Shown here: piece by piece, positions 51,274 to 59,205 of the stretch
Layout of the letters: the number at the start of each line of letters is the position of its first letter
How positions within the stretch are numbered: position 1 is the first letter of the stretch
Assembly (NCBI RefSeq): GCF_002159845.1
Contig: NZ_NFJK01000001.1
Span: 62,001-126,000 of the forward strand
Length of the DNA: 64,000 nt
Reading direction: 5' to 3'
Source: Anaeromassilibacillus sp. An250
GTDB taxonomy: Bacteria; Bacillota; Clostridia; Oscillospirales; Acutalibacteraceae
Translations under genes and position numbers: made by a program
Notes under the pieces: generated by a model
What the model was told of the DNA's origin: nothing
Databases searched by the model: none
What the model saw: only the letters and a program-made list of their open reading frames with translations

Positions 51274-52470
51274 TTATTCCGAGCCGATCAGTGAATATAC
51301 CTTTTCGATCTCGTTTTCGTTTGTATAGTCCTCTGCTTCCAAGGCGTCGTGGAAGCGCTGCCGCAGCTCTCCGTCGGTCAACAGCTTTTCCAGGCCTTCC
51401 GCAATCCCTTCCGGCGTCATGGGGACGATCAAGCCATTTTCCCCGGAGGTCACCTGATCCGCTGCTGTGGAGAAATCCGTCAGCAAAATAGGCTTGCACA
51501 ACACCATTGCCTCGTCCACGGCAATGGACTTCCCTTCAAAGCGCGACGGCTGCAAATACACGTCGCAAGCCCGCAGAAACGGATAAGGATTCGCCTGTTC
51601 CCCCAGGAAGCAGACGTCCTGTTCGATTCCAAGGGAGCGCGCTTGCTCCTGCAAAGCGGCCTCCTCGGGACCGACACCGATGATATACCAGCGGAATTCC
51701 AGCCCTTTCTCGCGAAGGGAAGCAACCGCGGGCAAGGCGAGGTCTAACCCCTTCTGTACGGAGAGGCGCGCAATGGACAACACACGGCTGCCCGAATAGC
51801 GGTCCCCAAAATCCGCGGGCGCCTCCGCCATTTTCCGCAAGAACTGCGCGGAAAGGATGTTATAGACCACATGGAATTTCTCCCGGAACTCCGGAAAATT
51901 ATCCTCTAACGCCATCTTACAGCCCTCTGAGACCGTACATAGTGCGTCCAGCTGCTTCACATAGGACCGGTCGAAGTCCTGGCTCAACCCCATAGCGTTG
52001 TAGTCCCCGTGGATAAACCCAATCTTCCGCTTGGCCTGCACCTTGGTGACCGCATAATAGATGGGCTGCCCCTCCATAAAGGCCACCACTGCATCGTACT
52101 CTTTGCGGGCCGGATGCACAAAGTGCTTTTCAATTTTCCACATGCGCGCCAAACGGTCCCCCATCCCCCCAGGGGTTTTCCCTGCAAAGGTCACCAGCAA
52201 GCGGCAGACCGCTGCCAGCGGGTGGCCGCTCTTTACCAAGGCAAACAGCGCTTTGCGGATATTCAGCTTATACTCTGCCGGGAAAAGGGGCGGAAGCAAG
52301 TTCACCTGGGGCGGAACGCGCTCTAAAAAAAGCCCTTCATTGGCAAAAAGCTGCAAATCAACGTCATATCTTGTAAAATCGAACAGAGAGAGCAATGTCA
52401 CCAGGCTTTTCTCAATCCCACCGCTGTGCAAACTGTAATTGATAAAAAGCACCTGTTTTTTCTGGGACAT
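51274..52470 (-). CDS. Glycosyltransferase family 4 protein
   Basis: 398 residues, GT-B fold, retaining. The N-terminal INYSLHSGGIEKSLVTLL is the usual first glycine loop and the C-terminal nucleotide site has the E-X7-E motif in EGKSIAVDE. The donor is unknown. It is the first of three glycosyltransferase genes on this strand (the GT2 gene is 17 bp upstream) ahead of murE-murF. It probably acts in envelope polysaccharide or teichoic-acid-like polymer synthesis at the cytoplasmic side. Confidence 0.9.
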   Translation of the reverse strand: MSQKKQVLFINYSLHSGGIEKSLVTLLSLFDFTRYDVDLQLFANEGLFLERVPPQVNLLPPLFPAEYKLNIRKALFALVKSGHPLAAVCRLLVTFAGKTPGGMGDRLARMWKIEKHFVHPARKEYDAVVAFMEGQPIYYAVTKVQAKRKIGFIHGDYNAMGLSQDFDRSYVKQLDALCTVSEGCKMALEDNFPEFREKFHVVYNILSAQFLRKMAEAPADFGDRYSGSRVLSIARLSVQKGLDLALPAVASLREKGLEFRWYIIGVGPEEAALQEQARSLGIEQDVCFLGEQANPYPFLRACDVYLQPSRFEGKSIAVDEAMVLCKPILLTDFSTAADQVTSGENGLIVPMTPEGIAEGLEKLLTDGELRQRFHDALEAEDYTNENEIEKVYSLIGSE

Positions 52471-52487
52471 GACGACCCCTCCTCCGG

Positions 52488-53552
52488 TTATTTTTTTTGC
52501 GTATCACGGAACAGCATATGGCTATAGAAGCGATAAAATGCATAGACCATCGACGGATTCCCCGTGCGGATCACCCGCAAGATCAATTGATCGGACCGAT
52601 TCCCGCCCAACAGATAGGAAGAAGCCGCCGCTTCTTTTAACAGCGGGGTCTCCAAGATCCCCTTCACCTCCGCCTTGCGCTGCTTGGCGTCCGCAGGGTT
52701 GTGCGGGCTGAAGCAGTTCACCAGCGCAGAATGCGCTGCATTGCGGAGCAGCCAAGCCAAGTGGCGTTCCCGGTATTGCTTATCCATCCCCTGTTGTTTC
52801 AGAAATTTCTGCACAACCTGGTAGCACTTCGTCATCATTTCCATCTTGTGCGGACGGTAACGGGTGCTGAGGGACTCCGGGTTGTAACGGTAGTGATAAT
52901 AAGCGCCTTTGGCAAAGACGATCTTCTTGGCCAATGTATGCGCCATAATGGACACCGGCAGATCCTCCAGCATGATCTCCTGCTCATTGAAATACGCCAG
53001 ATGATTTTCCACAAACCAGGCACGCCGGTAGAGCCTGCGCCATGCACAGCCCAGCATCTCCGTGGTGCGCCAGGAACTCCCGCTCACCGATGGGCCGATC
53101 AATTCTTCCAACAATGCCCGGTTGCGCTCTTCATCCGACTCGCCCGCCTGCAATGGCACGCTGCACGCGCGGCTCTCCCCATCGATCAGGTTTTCGCGCA
53201 TATAGTTAAACACCACCAGGTCGGCCTCCTGCTCCTTTGCCGCCGCATAGACGGTTTCCAGCATTTCCGGGTCCACCCAGTCATCGGAATCGATAAAGGC
53301 GAGGTACTCGCCCGTAGCGCGCGCCACACCATAGTTGCGCGTATCCCCTAACCCGCCGTGGGGTTTCTCCAGGACACGCACCCGCTTGTCCGTTTCAAAG
53401 GAGCGGGCAACCTTCAACGACCCGTCCGTCGAAGCGTCGTTTACAAGCAAAACCTCTATATCTTCTAAAGTTTGGGACAAAATACTTTTTACGCACTGTT
53501 CCAAATAGTCTTCCACATTGTAAACCGGTACAATCACACTGACCTTCGGCAC
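52488..53552 (-). CDS. Glycosyltransferase family 2 protein
   Basis: 354 residues. GT-A fold, N-terminal about 110 residues: VSVIVPVYNVEDYLEQ, NDASTDGS and the metal-binding DSDDW. The C-terminal half is basic and helical with many Arg and His, typical of membrane-associated GT2 from teichoic or capsule clusters. The start codon is GTG with AAAGGAGG eight bases upstream. Donor and acceptor are unknown. Confidence 0.92.
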   Translation of the reverse strand: MPKVSVIVPVYNVEDYLEQCVKSILSQTLEDIEVLLVNDASTDGSLKVARSFETDKRVRVLEKPHGGLGDTRNYGVARATGEYLAFIDSDDWVDPEMLETVYAAAKEQEADLVVFNYMRENLIDGESRACSVPLQAGESDEERNRALLEELIGPSVSGSSWRTTEMLGCAWRRLYRRAWFVENHLAYFNEQEIMLEDLPVSIMAHTLAKKIVFAKGAYYHYRYNPESLSTRYRPHKMEMMTKCYQVVQKFLKQQGMDKQYRERHLAWLLRNAAHSALVNCFSPHNPADAKQRKAEVKGILETPLLKEAAASSYLLGGNRSDQLILRVIRTGNPSMVYAFYRFYSHMLFRDTQKK

Positions 53553-53576
53553 GTAAAAGCCTCCTTTCCGATTCCC

Positions 53577-54731
53577 TTATGCACCGAGGAACGCAAGGAT
53601 GCGCTGCATCATCGCCTTCCAATCGTATTGTTCTTCTGCAAATGTTCGTTCTTGTCTGCTGCAATCCGCCTGCCGCCTACAGCGCTCAACGAATGCAATC
53701 AATTGCTCCATATCCACCGGTGTATCGTCATTCGGCACACGGAGCGCGAACGGCTCCTTACCGGTGAGGCTGTCGTCGTCATATGCGTAGAGGAACGGCA
53801 ATCCCGCCGCGGCATATTCCCTCGCCTTCAGCGAGGAACAGCGGGTCAACCCACGCCGGTAGCATCCCAGTGTGGAAATCCCCACATCCGCTGTACGGTA
53901 GGTGCGGTTCAGCTCGTCACCCGTTTGAAAGCCCGGGCACAGCACGTCCTCCGTCAGGCCAAGGGATTTCACTTGCGCCAGGAATCCCGGCATTTCGGTG
54001 CGGTCGCCGCCCACCAGCACAAAGCGCAGCGGATGACGCCCGCCGGACGCCCGGTACGCCTGCATGCCGCGCAGGATGCGGTCGTATCCCTGCCACCACA
54101 GCGTCCCGGCCACCCCCAACATAGTGATGGGTTCCCCTTCCGGCTTCGGCGCAACCACCGGGATGGAATCCGTATCGATGCCGTTGTCCGCATTGATTGC
54201 TTTTACACCGAAGAAGTGGTCTGCATGGTTCCCATAGAGCACAACGCCATCGACTAGCCCCTTTAAAGAGAGTCCGGAGAGGCGGTCCGCTGCAATATTG
54301 GCCGCAATCTTGGCCGCTGTCGTTGCGCCCGCTTTGATCCCCTTGGCGTATTGAATGTTTCGCGCGTAATCTTTCAAATAGGGATAATTGGGGATTTCCA
54401 CCCCGATCTGCCGGGTTCCAGCTTTTCGGGCGGCTTTGCAAAGATGAATCACATCAAAGCTGATCCGGTCCAGGCGGATATACAGGACGTCGAACCGGTG
54501 CGCAGCCACATAGTCCGCTGCAATTTGGAAAAACTGCTTCATCACGCGGCCCGGCCCGATCTGTACTTCGTGGCGGTCCTCACCGCAGAAACAAAATGTC
54601 TTCTCCCGCCACAGGGTATAAGTCACCTCATAGCCAAGCTTTTGAAACGCGGACGCCTGCCCGCGAATCTTCCGTGTAACGCCGAGGTAGAGCGGCGCGT
54701 CCTCCTGGAAGGTGAGATACAGCAATTTCAT
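53577..54731 (-). CDS. Glycosyltransferase (GT4-like)
   Basis: 384 residues with a GT-B arrangement: an N-terminal LLYLTF and EDAPLYLGVTRKIRGQ segment, and a C-terminal half with GVAGTLWWQGYDRIL and FVLVGGD. The acceptor-side motif SSLKAREYAAAGLPFLY corresponds to the E-X7-E region in degenerate form. The start at 54731 is the ATG; an in-frame TTG nine bases upstream is too near the AAGG site. The gene is divergent from the next glycosyltransferase across a 244-bp region. Confidence 0.82.
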   Translation of the reverse strand: MKLLYLTFQEDAPLYLGVTRKIRGQASAFQKLGYEVTYTLWREKTFCFCGEDRHEVQIGPGRVMKQFFQIAADYVAAHRFDVLYIRLDRISFDVIHLCKAARKAGTRQIGVEIPNYPYLKDYARNIQYAKGIKAGATTAAKIAANIAADRLSGLSLKGLVDGVVLYGNHADHFFGVKAINADNGIDTDSIPVVAPKPEGEPITMLGVAGTLWWQGYDRILRGMQAYRASGGRHPLRFVLVGGDRTEMPGFLAQVKSLGLTEDVLCPGFQTGDELNRTYRTADVGISTLGCYRRGLTRCSSLKAREYAAAGLPFLYAYDDDSLTGKEPFALRVPNDDTPVDMEQLIAFVERCRRQADCSRQERTFAEEQYDWKAMMQRILAFLGA

Positions 54732-54835
54732 GAATGGCAAAGCCTTCTTTCCGGGGAATCATCCCTTCTCTATTTTCCATATTGATTGTACAAATTATAC
54801 CATCCTGCCCCAGGGAGGGCAAGTAGAAAGCCTTT

Positions 54836-54865
54836 GATTTTCCTTTGATTATAGTATACTATAGT
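54836..54865 (+). promoter_or_regulatory. Candidate promoter and palindrome between divergent glycosyltransferase genes
   Basis: TTGATT and TACTAT are separated by 17 bp on the plus strand. They overlap a perfect 14-bp palindrome TATAGTATACTATA (54852-54865), which also contains a minus-strand TATAAT overlap. It may drive both directions or be an operator. Confidence 0.45.
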
Positions 54866-54975
54866 CAGAGGAAAAGACGAAGCCCTGCGGGGCAATAAAA
54901 CGCCGATCCACACCGTACGCTTAAACATTGGAAGCGTGACAAACCTTGCATAGATCTTGAATGGAGGCATTGTTC

Positions 54976-56226
54976 ATGAAGACCTGTCTGGTTCTCCTGA
55001 CCAAAACCTACCCCTTTGACAAGGGGGAAGAATTTATCGAGGACGAGGTTCCCCTGCTGGCCAAGGCCTTTGACCGCCTCGTCATCGCCGCTACCAGCAC
55101 CTCCGATGCACCGGAACAAACCCGTTCTGTCCCAGCCAACGCTACCATTTTACACATTCCTGCTTCCCGCATCAAACGGGCGCTGCCGGGAGCGGCGCTC
55201 TCCTATTTGCCGTTTACCAATTGCCGTGGATACGCCGGCCCGGAAGAGCGCGCCGCCGTCAAAGGCTCCCTGAAGCGCCGGGGCTTTTTGACCTACTTTT
55301 TGGCTAAATCTGAAGCCGTCTACCGTGCAGTGGCCGAAAAACTGGCCGATTGCAACTTAGAGCAATACGACGGCGTGACCTTTTACAGCTACTGGTTCTA
55401 CGACATCGCGCTTGCCGTCGTCCGACTGCGGGACCACTGCGGGGCAAAGGCAAAACGGGCCGTCAGCCGTGCGCACCGGTACGACCTTTATGCGGACCGC
55501 AACGCAACCGGCTATCTCCCGCTGCGCCCCTATCTGCTGGAGCATCTGGACCGCGTCTACCCCTGCTCCGCCAACGGGAGTAACCTTCTGAAAAAAAGCT
55601 ACCCCGCTTACCAGACAAAGGTGGAGACCGCATACCTCGGCACCCGCGATTTCGGCCTCTCCCCGGAGCCGCAAGGGGACGAGCTGCATATCGTGAGCTG
55701 CTGCCATATTTCCCCAGTGAAACGCGTAGAGCTTTTGGCGCAAGCCCTATCCCTCTTGGAGGACAGCGGCCTCAAATTGCACTGGACGCACTTCGGCGGC
55801 GGGGACGGCCTCGACGCCTTAAAAGCCTATGCGAAGGAGCATCTCAGTTTTATGGACTGCCAGCTTGCCGGGCCCATTCAAAACGAGGCGCTCATGCGCT
55901 ATTATCAGCAACACCCCGCAGACCTCTTTATCAACACCAGCAGCTCGGAAGGGCTTCCTGTCAGCATCATGGAGGCGTGTTCCTTTGGGATCCCGGCCAT
56001 TGCCACCGACGTCGGCGGTACCTCCGAGATTGTCCAAGACGGCAAAACCGGCTTTTTGCTTCCCATGGAGTTTGCACCAAATGTTTTGGCAGAGCAAATT
56101 GTGGCGTTCTCCCGCCTTCCACAGGAACAACGGCAGGCCCTGCGCGCCAATTGCCGCAAAGTCTGGGAAGAACAATTCTTCGGGGAGCGGAACTTCACCC
56201 GTTTTGCCGAAGCCATCCGTCCCTGA
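54976..56226 (+). CDS. Glycosyltransferase family 4 protein
   Basis: 416 residues. The GT4 catalytic E-X7-E is EGLPVSIMEA, preceded by FINTSSS and followed by GIPAIATDVGGTSEIV. The N-terminal domain has a KTYPFDKGEEFIEDEV loop seen in polysaccharide-cluster glycosyltransferases. The start at 54976 has GGAGG nine bases upstream; an ATG at 54961 lacks one. Donor unknown. It is the only plus-strand member of the block and has its own terminator. Confidence 0.9.
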   Translation: MKTCLVLLTKTYPFDKGEEFIEDEVPLLAKAFDRLVIAATSTSDAPEQTRSVPANATILHIPASRIKRALPGAALSYLPFTNCRGYAGPEERAAVKGSLKRRGFLTYFLAKSEAVYRAVAEKLADCNLEQYDGVTFYSYWFYDIALAVVRLRDHCGAKAKRAVSRAHRYDLYADRNATGYLPLRPYLLEHLDRVYPCSANGSNLLKKSYPAYQTKVETAYLGTRDFGLSPEPQGDELHIVSCCHISPVKRVELLAQALSLLEDSGLKLHWTHFGGGDGLDALKAYAKEHLSFMDCQLAGPIQNEALMRYYQQHPADLFINTSSSEGLPVSIMEACSFGIPAIATDVGGTSEIVQDGKTGFLLPMEFAPNVLAEQIVAFSRLPQEQRQALRANCRKVWEEQFFGERNFTRFAEAIRP

Positions 56227-56263
56227 TTTATCAAACAAACTCAAAAAAATACGCCCATCGCAA

Positions 56264-56304
56264 AATCCCCCTGATGTAGCAGAATGAACTACATCAGGGG
56301 GATT
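56264..56304. terminator. Terminator between glycosyltransferase and SH3 lipoprotein genes
   Basis: AATCCCCCTGATGTAG pairs with its complement over a nine-base loop, a perfect 16-bp stem. It serves convergent genes. The 170 bases to the right hold only a doubtful 44-codon frame. Confidence 0.82.
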
Positions 56305-56475
56305 GCTAATTTCGATCAGAAGGACCGCTATATGCTGTTTTGCAGGCGCGATCTCTTCCAGGAAAAATGGAACAGCGCCGCTTTCGCCCTGCGCCACTCC
56401 GAAAAGTGCTTATTGTAGGAATGCCTCTTTTGTATTGTCGGCAAAGCTCCTATTGCTTCAAGAGCCTGTCCTGCT

Positions 56476-56862
56476 TTATTCCTCTACAGAAATGTATGCC
56501 TGAAAAATAAAGCCGCTCTGCCCCTCATAGGTAACTTTGACCCAGTCGCCAGAACTCCCCAGCGGGTCCACTAGGAAAGCGTCCCCTGGGTATGCACGTC
56601 CAATCGGTTCGCTGTTTTGGTCCGGGGCGCTGCGCACGTTGGCATAACTCCCCTCAATGATGTTGACAATCTTTCCAATCGTCAGATGTACATCCGGCAA
56701 TGGTGGCAAAGACGCAGGAATGAAACTGGAATCCCCTTCTCCCACCGTGGAGGACGTAGGCGCGGGATTTTCGGAAGAAGTCTCTTCCCCTTCACTTTTT
56801 CCAAAGCAACCGGTGAGCAAAAAGAGACTTGCCGCCAGCAACAGACAGAAAACCCGTTTCAT
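56476..56862 (-). CDS. SH3-domain lipoprotein
   Basis: 128 residues. A lipoprotein signal with lipobox LLTGC (Cys near residue 20) is followed by a Ser/Thr/Glu/Pro-rich spacer (about 25-55) and a bacterial SH3 domain (about 60-126, with YANVRSAPDQNSEPIG and WVKVTYEGQSGFI). Such SH3b domains bind cell-wall peptides. The start at 56862 has GGAGG upstream. It is probably anchored on the outer face of the membrane and contacts peptidoglycan. Confidence 0.87.
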   Translation of the reverse strand: MKRVFCLLLAASLFLLTGCFGKSEGEETSSENPAPTSSTVGEGDSSFIPASLPPLPDVHLTIGKIVNIIEGSYANVRSAPDQNSEPIGRAYPGDAFLVDPLGSSGDWVKVTYEGQSGFIFQAYISVEE

Positions 56863-56961
56863 AAAACGCCTCCTCACATTTTCTATAAGATTCAAACAGA
56901 TTATACCACCAAAGGCCAGAATTGCGCAACCGATTTTATACAAGAATTCCAAAACTTGCCT

Positions 56962-57609
56962 TTACCAGTGATATTTCCGGAAATTCCGCCGCATGATCCA
57001 GTAATCTGCTTTTCGTTTGACCCAATGGAAGAGAGCCGCACCGAAAAAGAGCAGGACATTGAGCAAGGACATCAGGATGGCGGCTCTAGATGCCCAATCC
57101 CCATAGAAAAACGAACCGGCACTGTAAAGCAGATCGATCACCGCCAGATATTTCGCTTTGACCGGAACGACAAAGAACAGTAGCAATTCAAAATTGGGGT
57201 AGAGCGCTGCAAACGCCAAAAACAGCGACAAGTTTAAATATCGGTTCACGCCGTAGCCGGTGACTAGCGCGGCCAAAACGCTCCCGAGAATTCCGCTCAG
57301 ATAGAATAAATTCAAGCGAAACGTGCCCCATTCCTTCTCCAACGCATTTCCCAACAGGCAATAAAAATAAAGGTTCAAAAGGACCCACAGCGGCGAGCTG
57401 GAAGGCGGTAAAAAGAGAAAGGTCAGGAAACGCCAAATCTGTCCCCGCGCGACTAGATCCATGTCCAAAGCCAGCAGGGACTGCATCGGCGTGCCGGGAA
57501 AAAAGAGGTCGATCAAGTACACGGCCAACATGATTCCAGACAGGGTATACATCAAATGCGGTATTGCATAGCGCCCAAATTTGCGTTCCATTTGACTGAG
57601 CCATTTCAT
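56962..57609 (-). CDS. Rhomboid-like membrane protein without catalytic residues
   Basis: 215 residues with about six hydrophobic segments. The first third has the rhomboid pattern GQIWRFLTFLFLPPS followed by NLYFYCLLGNALEKEWG. In active rhomboids a GxSG serine and a distal His follow; here the corresponding stretch (YLNLSLFLAFAALYPN) lacks GxSG and no matching His is seen. It is thus likely an inactive rhomboid-like or related DER1-type protein. Start at 57609 has GGAAGG eight bases upstream. It is 99 bp upstream of the SH3 lipoprotein gene and on the same strand. Confidence 0.65.
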   Translation of the reverse strand: MKWLSQMERKFGRYAIPHLMYTLSGIMLAVYLIDLFFPGTPMQSLLALDMDLVARGQIWRFLTFLFLPPSSSPLWVLLNLYFYCLLGNALEKEWGTFRLNLFYLSGILGSVLAALVTGYGVNRYLNLSLFLAFAALYPNFELLLFFVVPVKAKYLAVIDLLYSAGSFFYGDWASRAAILMSLLNVLLFFGAALFHWVKRKADYWIMRRNFRKYHW

Positions 57610-57732
57610 GGATAACACCTTCCTTATCCTTCAAGTCTCGGTCAAAATGGCCCTGTTCATACAAGCAATTGCAGTATTCTTCTCCATGCCGGACATACTA
57701 ACGACAAATCTGTCTGAAAAGGAGGTATGGTG

Positions 57733-57948
57733 ATGCTGCTAAACAACGCCGACTTGGAAAACATTTGTGAGGCGCTGCACCAGATGGAATTCCGCTGTGC
57801 CAGGAACATCCATCTGATGGAGGATTCCTTTTTATCCGCTGCGGACCAAGATTCGAAGATTGAGCTGGCCGTATTGCGGGAACAGCTCCAACAGTACCAC
57901 GCTACTATGGAAAAAATCCAACTTCTCCGTGAAACTGGTCCTGTTTAA
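57733..57948 (+). CDS. Small hypothetical protein (71 aa)
   Basis: AAAGGAGGT lies seven bases before the ATG at 57733 (an earlier ATG at 57727 is too close). The product is nearly all helical: NADLENICEALHQMEFRC and later VLREQLQQYHATMEKIQLL. It is soluble, without membrane segment. No family is recognised. It stands divergent from the rhomboid-like gene and is convergent with the next small minus-strand gene, 8 bases away. Confidence 0.72.
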   Translation: MLLNNADLENICEALHQMEFRCARNIHLMEDSFLSAADQDSKIELAVLREQLQQYHATMEKIQLLRETGPV

Positions 57949-57955
57949 ATGCCCG

Positions 57956-58210
57956 TCAACCCTCTTCGACCACCACTTCGTCCGCGAGAGCCGCAACTGC
58001 GGCGAAAAGCCCCTGTGTGTCCTTGCGGGTATCCCGCAACAGGTCCGTGTCCTCTGCAAAATTCCCCCATACCGAGAAACGGCCGTCGTCCTGTTGTACA
58101 ACCTCCAATTCCTCATACGTTTCATAACGGCGTGGATCAAAGTCCTTCTGCCCGCCAAACAGGCCGTTTACTGCGTCCCATTTGTGCTCCCTGAAAAAAT
58201 AACGCTTCAT
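57956..58210 (-). CDS. Small hypothetical protein (84 aa)
   Basis: Starts MKRYFFREHKWDAVNGLFGG, then a strongly acidic helical tail. GGGG lies about nine bases before the ATG. No family is recognised and no membrane segment is seen. It is transcribed opposite to its two neighbours, which makes a compact run of three small genes with alternating strands. Confidence 0.6.
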   Translation of the reverse strand: MKRYFFREHKWDAVNGLFGGQKDFDPRRYETYEELEVVQQDDGRFSVWGNFAEDTDLLRDTRKDTQGLFAAVAALADEVVVEEG

Positions 58211-58294
58211 AGATCGTTTCCCCTTTCTCTCCTTTTGTTCGTTTTGGACACCAATCCATCCCTGCCGAATAAACTATGGATGGAGGTGTGAAAC

Positions 58295-58477
58295 ATGGTT
58301 GTAAAAATGAATGTGTACCACTGTATGAACCCAAAAGAAAACCCGGAACCTTCGTGGATGCGCAAACCGAAGGCCGCTGGGACGCTCCAAGACGACCTTG
58401 TAAAACGCTTTAAAGAATCGCCGGACTCCTTCTTCCCTTCTTTCTATCCTCCTACAAGGCCCGAATCCCAAACATAA
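58295..58477 (+). CDS. Small hypothetical protein (60 aa)
   Basis: GGAGGTG lies eight bases upstream of the ATG. The product is MVVKMNVYHCMNPKENPEP followed by a basic, Pro-rich tail ending PTRPESQT. No family is recognised; it has no hydrophobic segment and no signal peptide. A strong terminator follows 12 bases after the stop, which supports transcription. Divergent from the previous small gene. Confidence 0.62.
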   Translation: MVVKMNVYHCMNPKENPEPSWMRKPKAAGTLQDDLVKRFKESPDSFFPSFYPPTRPESQT

Positions 58478-58489
58478 GCACCGGCGCCT

Positions 58490-58525
58490 GAGGCCCTCTT
58501 TCCCAATCTTTGGAAAGAGGGCCTC
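58490..58525. terminator. Terminator after the 60-aa protein gene
   Basis: GAGGCCCTCTTTCC pairs perfectly with GGAAAGAGGGCCTC; a TTCGTTG stretch follows. Confidence 0.8.
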
Positions 58526-58561
58526 TTCGTTGCGCAACAGCACTTGCGCAGAAAAGAAAAA

Positions 58562-58582
58562 AGAGAGCCAAAACAGCTCTCT
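58562..58582 (-). terminator. Terminator of the 148-aa protein gene
   Basis: AGAGAGC pairs with GCTCTCT; the minus strand continues with TTTTTTC. Confidence 0.75.
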
Positions 58583-58595
58583 GTGTGGGAATCGA

Positions 58596-59042
58596 TCAAC
58601 ATCCCGAAGAATAGAAGAAGGTGGTCCCATCCACCACTTTGCACCAATCGGAACGCTCCAAGATGTCCAATACCTCGCTGCGCTTCACCTTTCCGCTGAG
58701 TGCTTTTGTGACCTCCGGCATACGGATCAAACGGTCTGGATTTTGTTTAAAGAAGTTCTCCAGTTCCCCTTCCAAATTGGAGGTTGTTTGCGCCTTTTGC
58801 TGCGTTGCAGCCGGCCTGGACGCCCTACGGTCGATCAAGAACGCCTCCGTATGCTGTTTGACATACATCAGGAACATCGTCTTAATCCGGCTCACCAAGC
58901 GCGGCGGAAGGCCCTCCGAGGCCGCCAGCTGATCAAACCGGCATCGCGCCAGATCCGCCATGGTTTTGTAATGATGCCGTTCACAGTAAAGAAGAAACGG
59001 CCGGTAGAGCTCTCCGGAGTAAATTTGTTCGATCTCGTCCAC
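58596..59042 (-). CDS. Hypothetical protein with HhH-like and winged-helix-like parts
   Basis: 148 residues. The N-terminal half has a helical MADLARCRFDQLAASEGLPP segment that recalls helix-hairpin-helix proteins. An Ala/Thr/Gln linker follows, and the C-terminal half (about 91-146) reads FFKQNPDRLIRMPEVTKAL then KVKRSEVLDILERSDWCKVV, a winged-helix-like pattern. It could bind nucleic acid, but this is inference from pattern only. No family is recognised. It is located 150 bp downstream of the SIR2 gene and on the same strand. Confidence 0.68.
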   Translation of the reverse strand: MDEIEQIYSGELYRPFLLYCERHHYKTMADLARCRFDQLAASEGLPPRLVSRIKTMFLMYVKQHTEAFLIDRRASRPAATQQKAQTTSNLEGELENFFKQNPDRLIRMPEVTKALSGKVKRSEVLDILERSDWCKVVDGTTFFYSSGC

Positions 59043-59187
59043 AATAACAGTCCCTTCCTAATTTTAAAGTCGTGCGAAGAATGATTATACAGGAATCTCC
59101 CAGAATCTTCAAGTATTTTCCAAAAATTTTCCATTTCCATCCAAGGAGGTCCAGCTTCATCCCCTCGCCGGATCGGTTTCGAAAAAA

Positions 59188-59205
59188 GGCAGCTTCACAG
59201 CTGCC
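59188..59205 (-). terminator. Terminator overlapping the SIR2 stop codon
   Basis: GGCAGCT pairs with AGCTGCC over a TGTGA-type loop that includes the TGA stop; the minus strand continues TTTTTTC. Confidence 0.78.

Noticed and set aside
56284-56418. 44-codon frame after the GT4 terminator
   Set aside because: Its ATG lies within the terminator hairpin and no ribosome site is present; a decayed gene end cannot be excluded but is not supported.
59143-59150. AAGGAGGT on the plus strand between the 148-residue gene and the SIR2 gene
   Set aside because: No start codon lies within the right distance and no open frame follows, so it is not a ribosome site.
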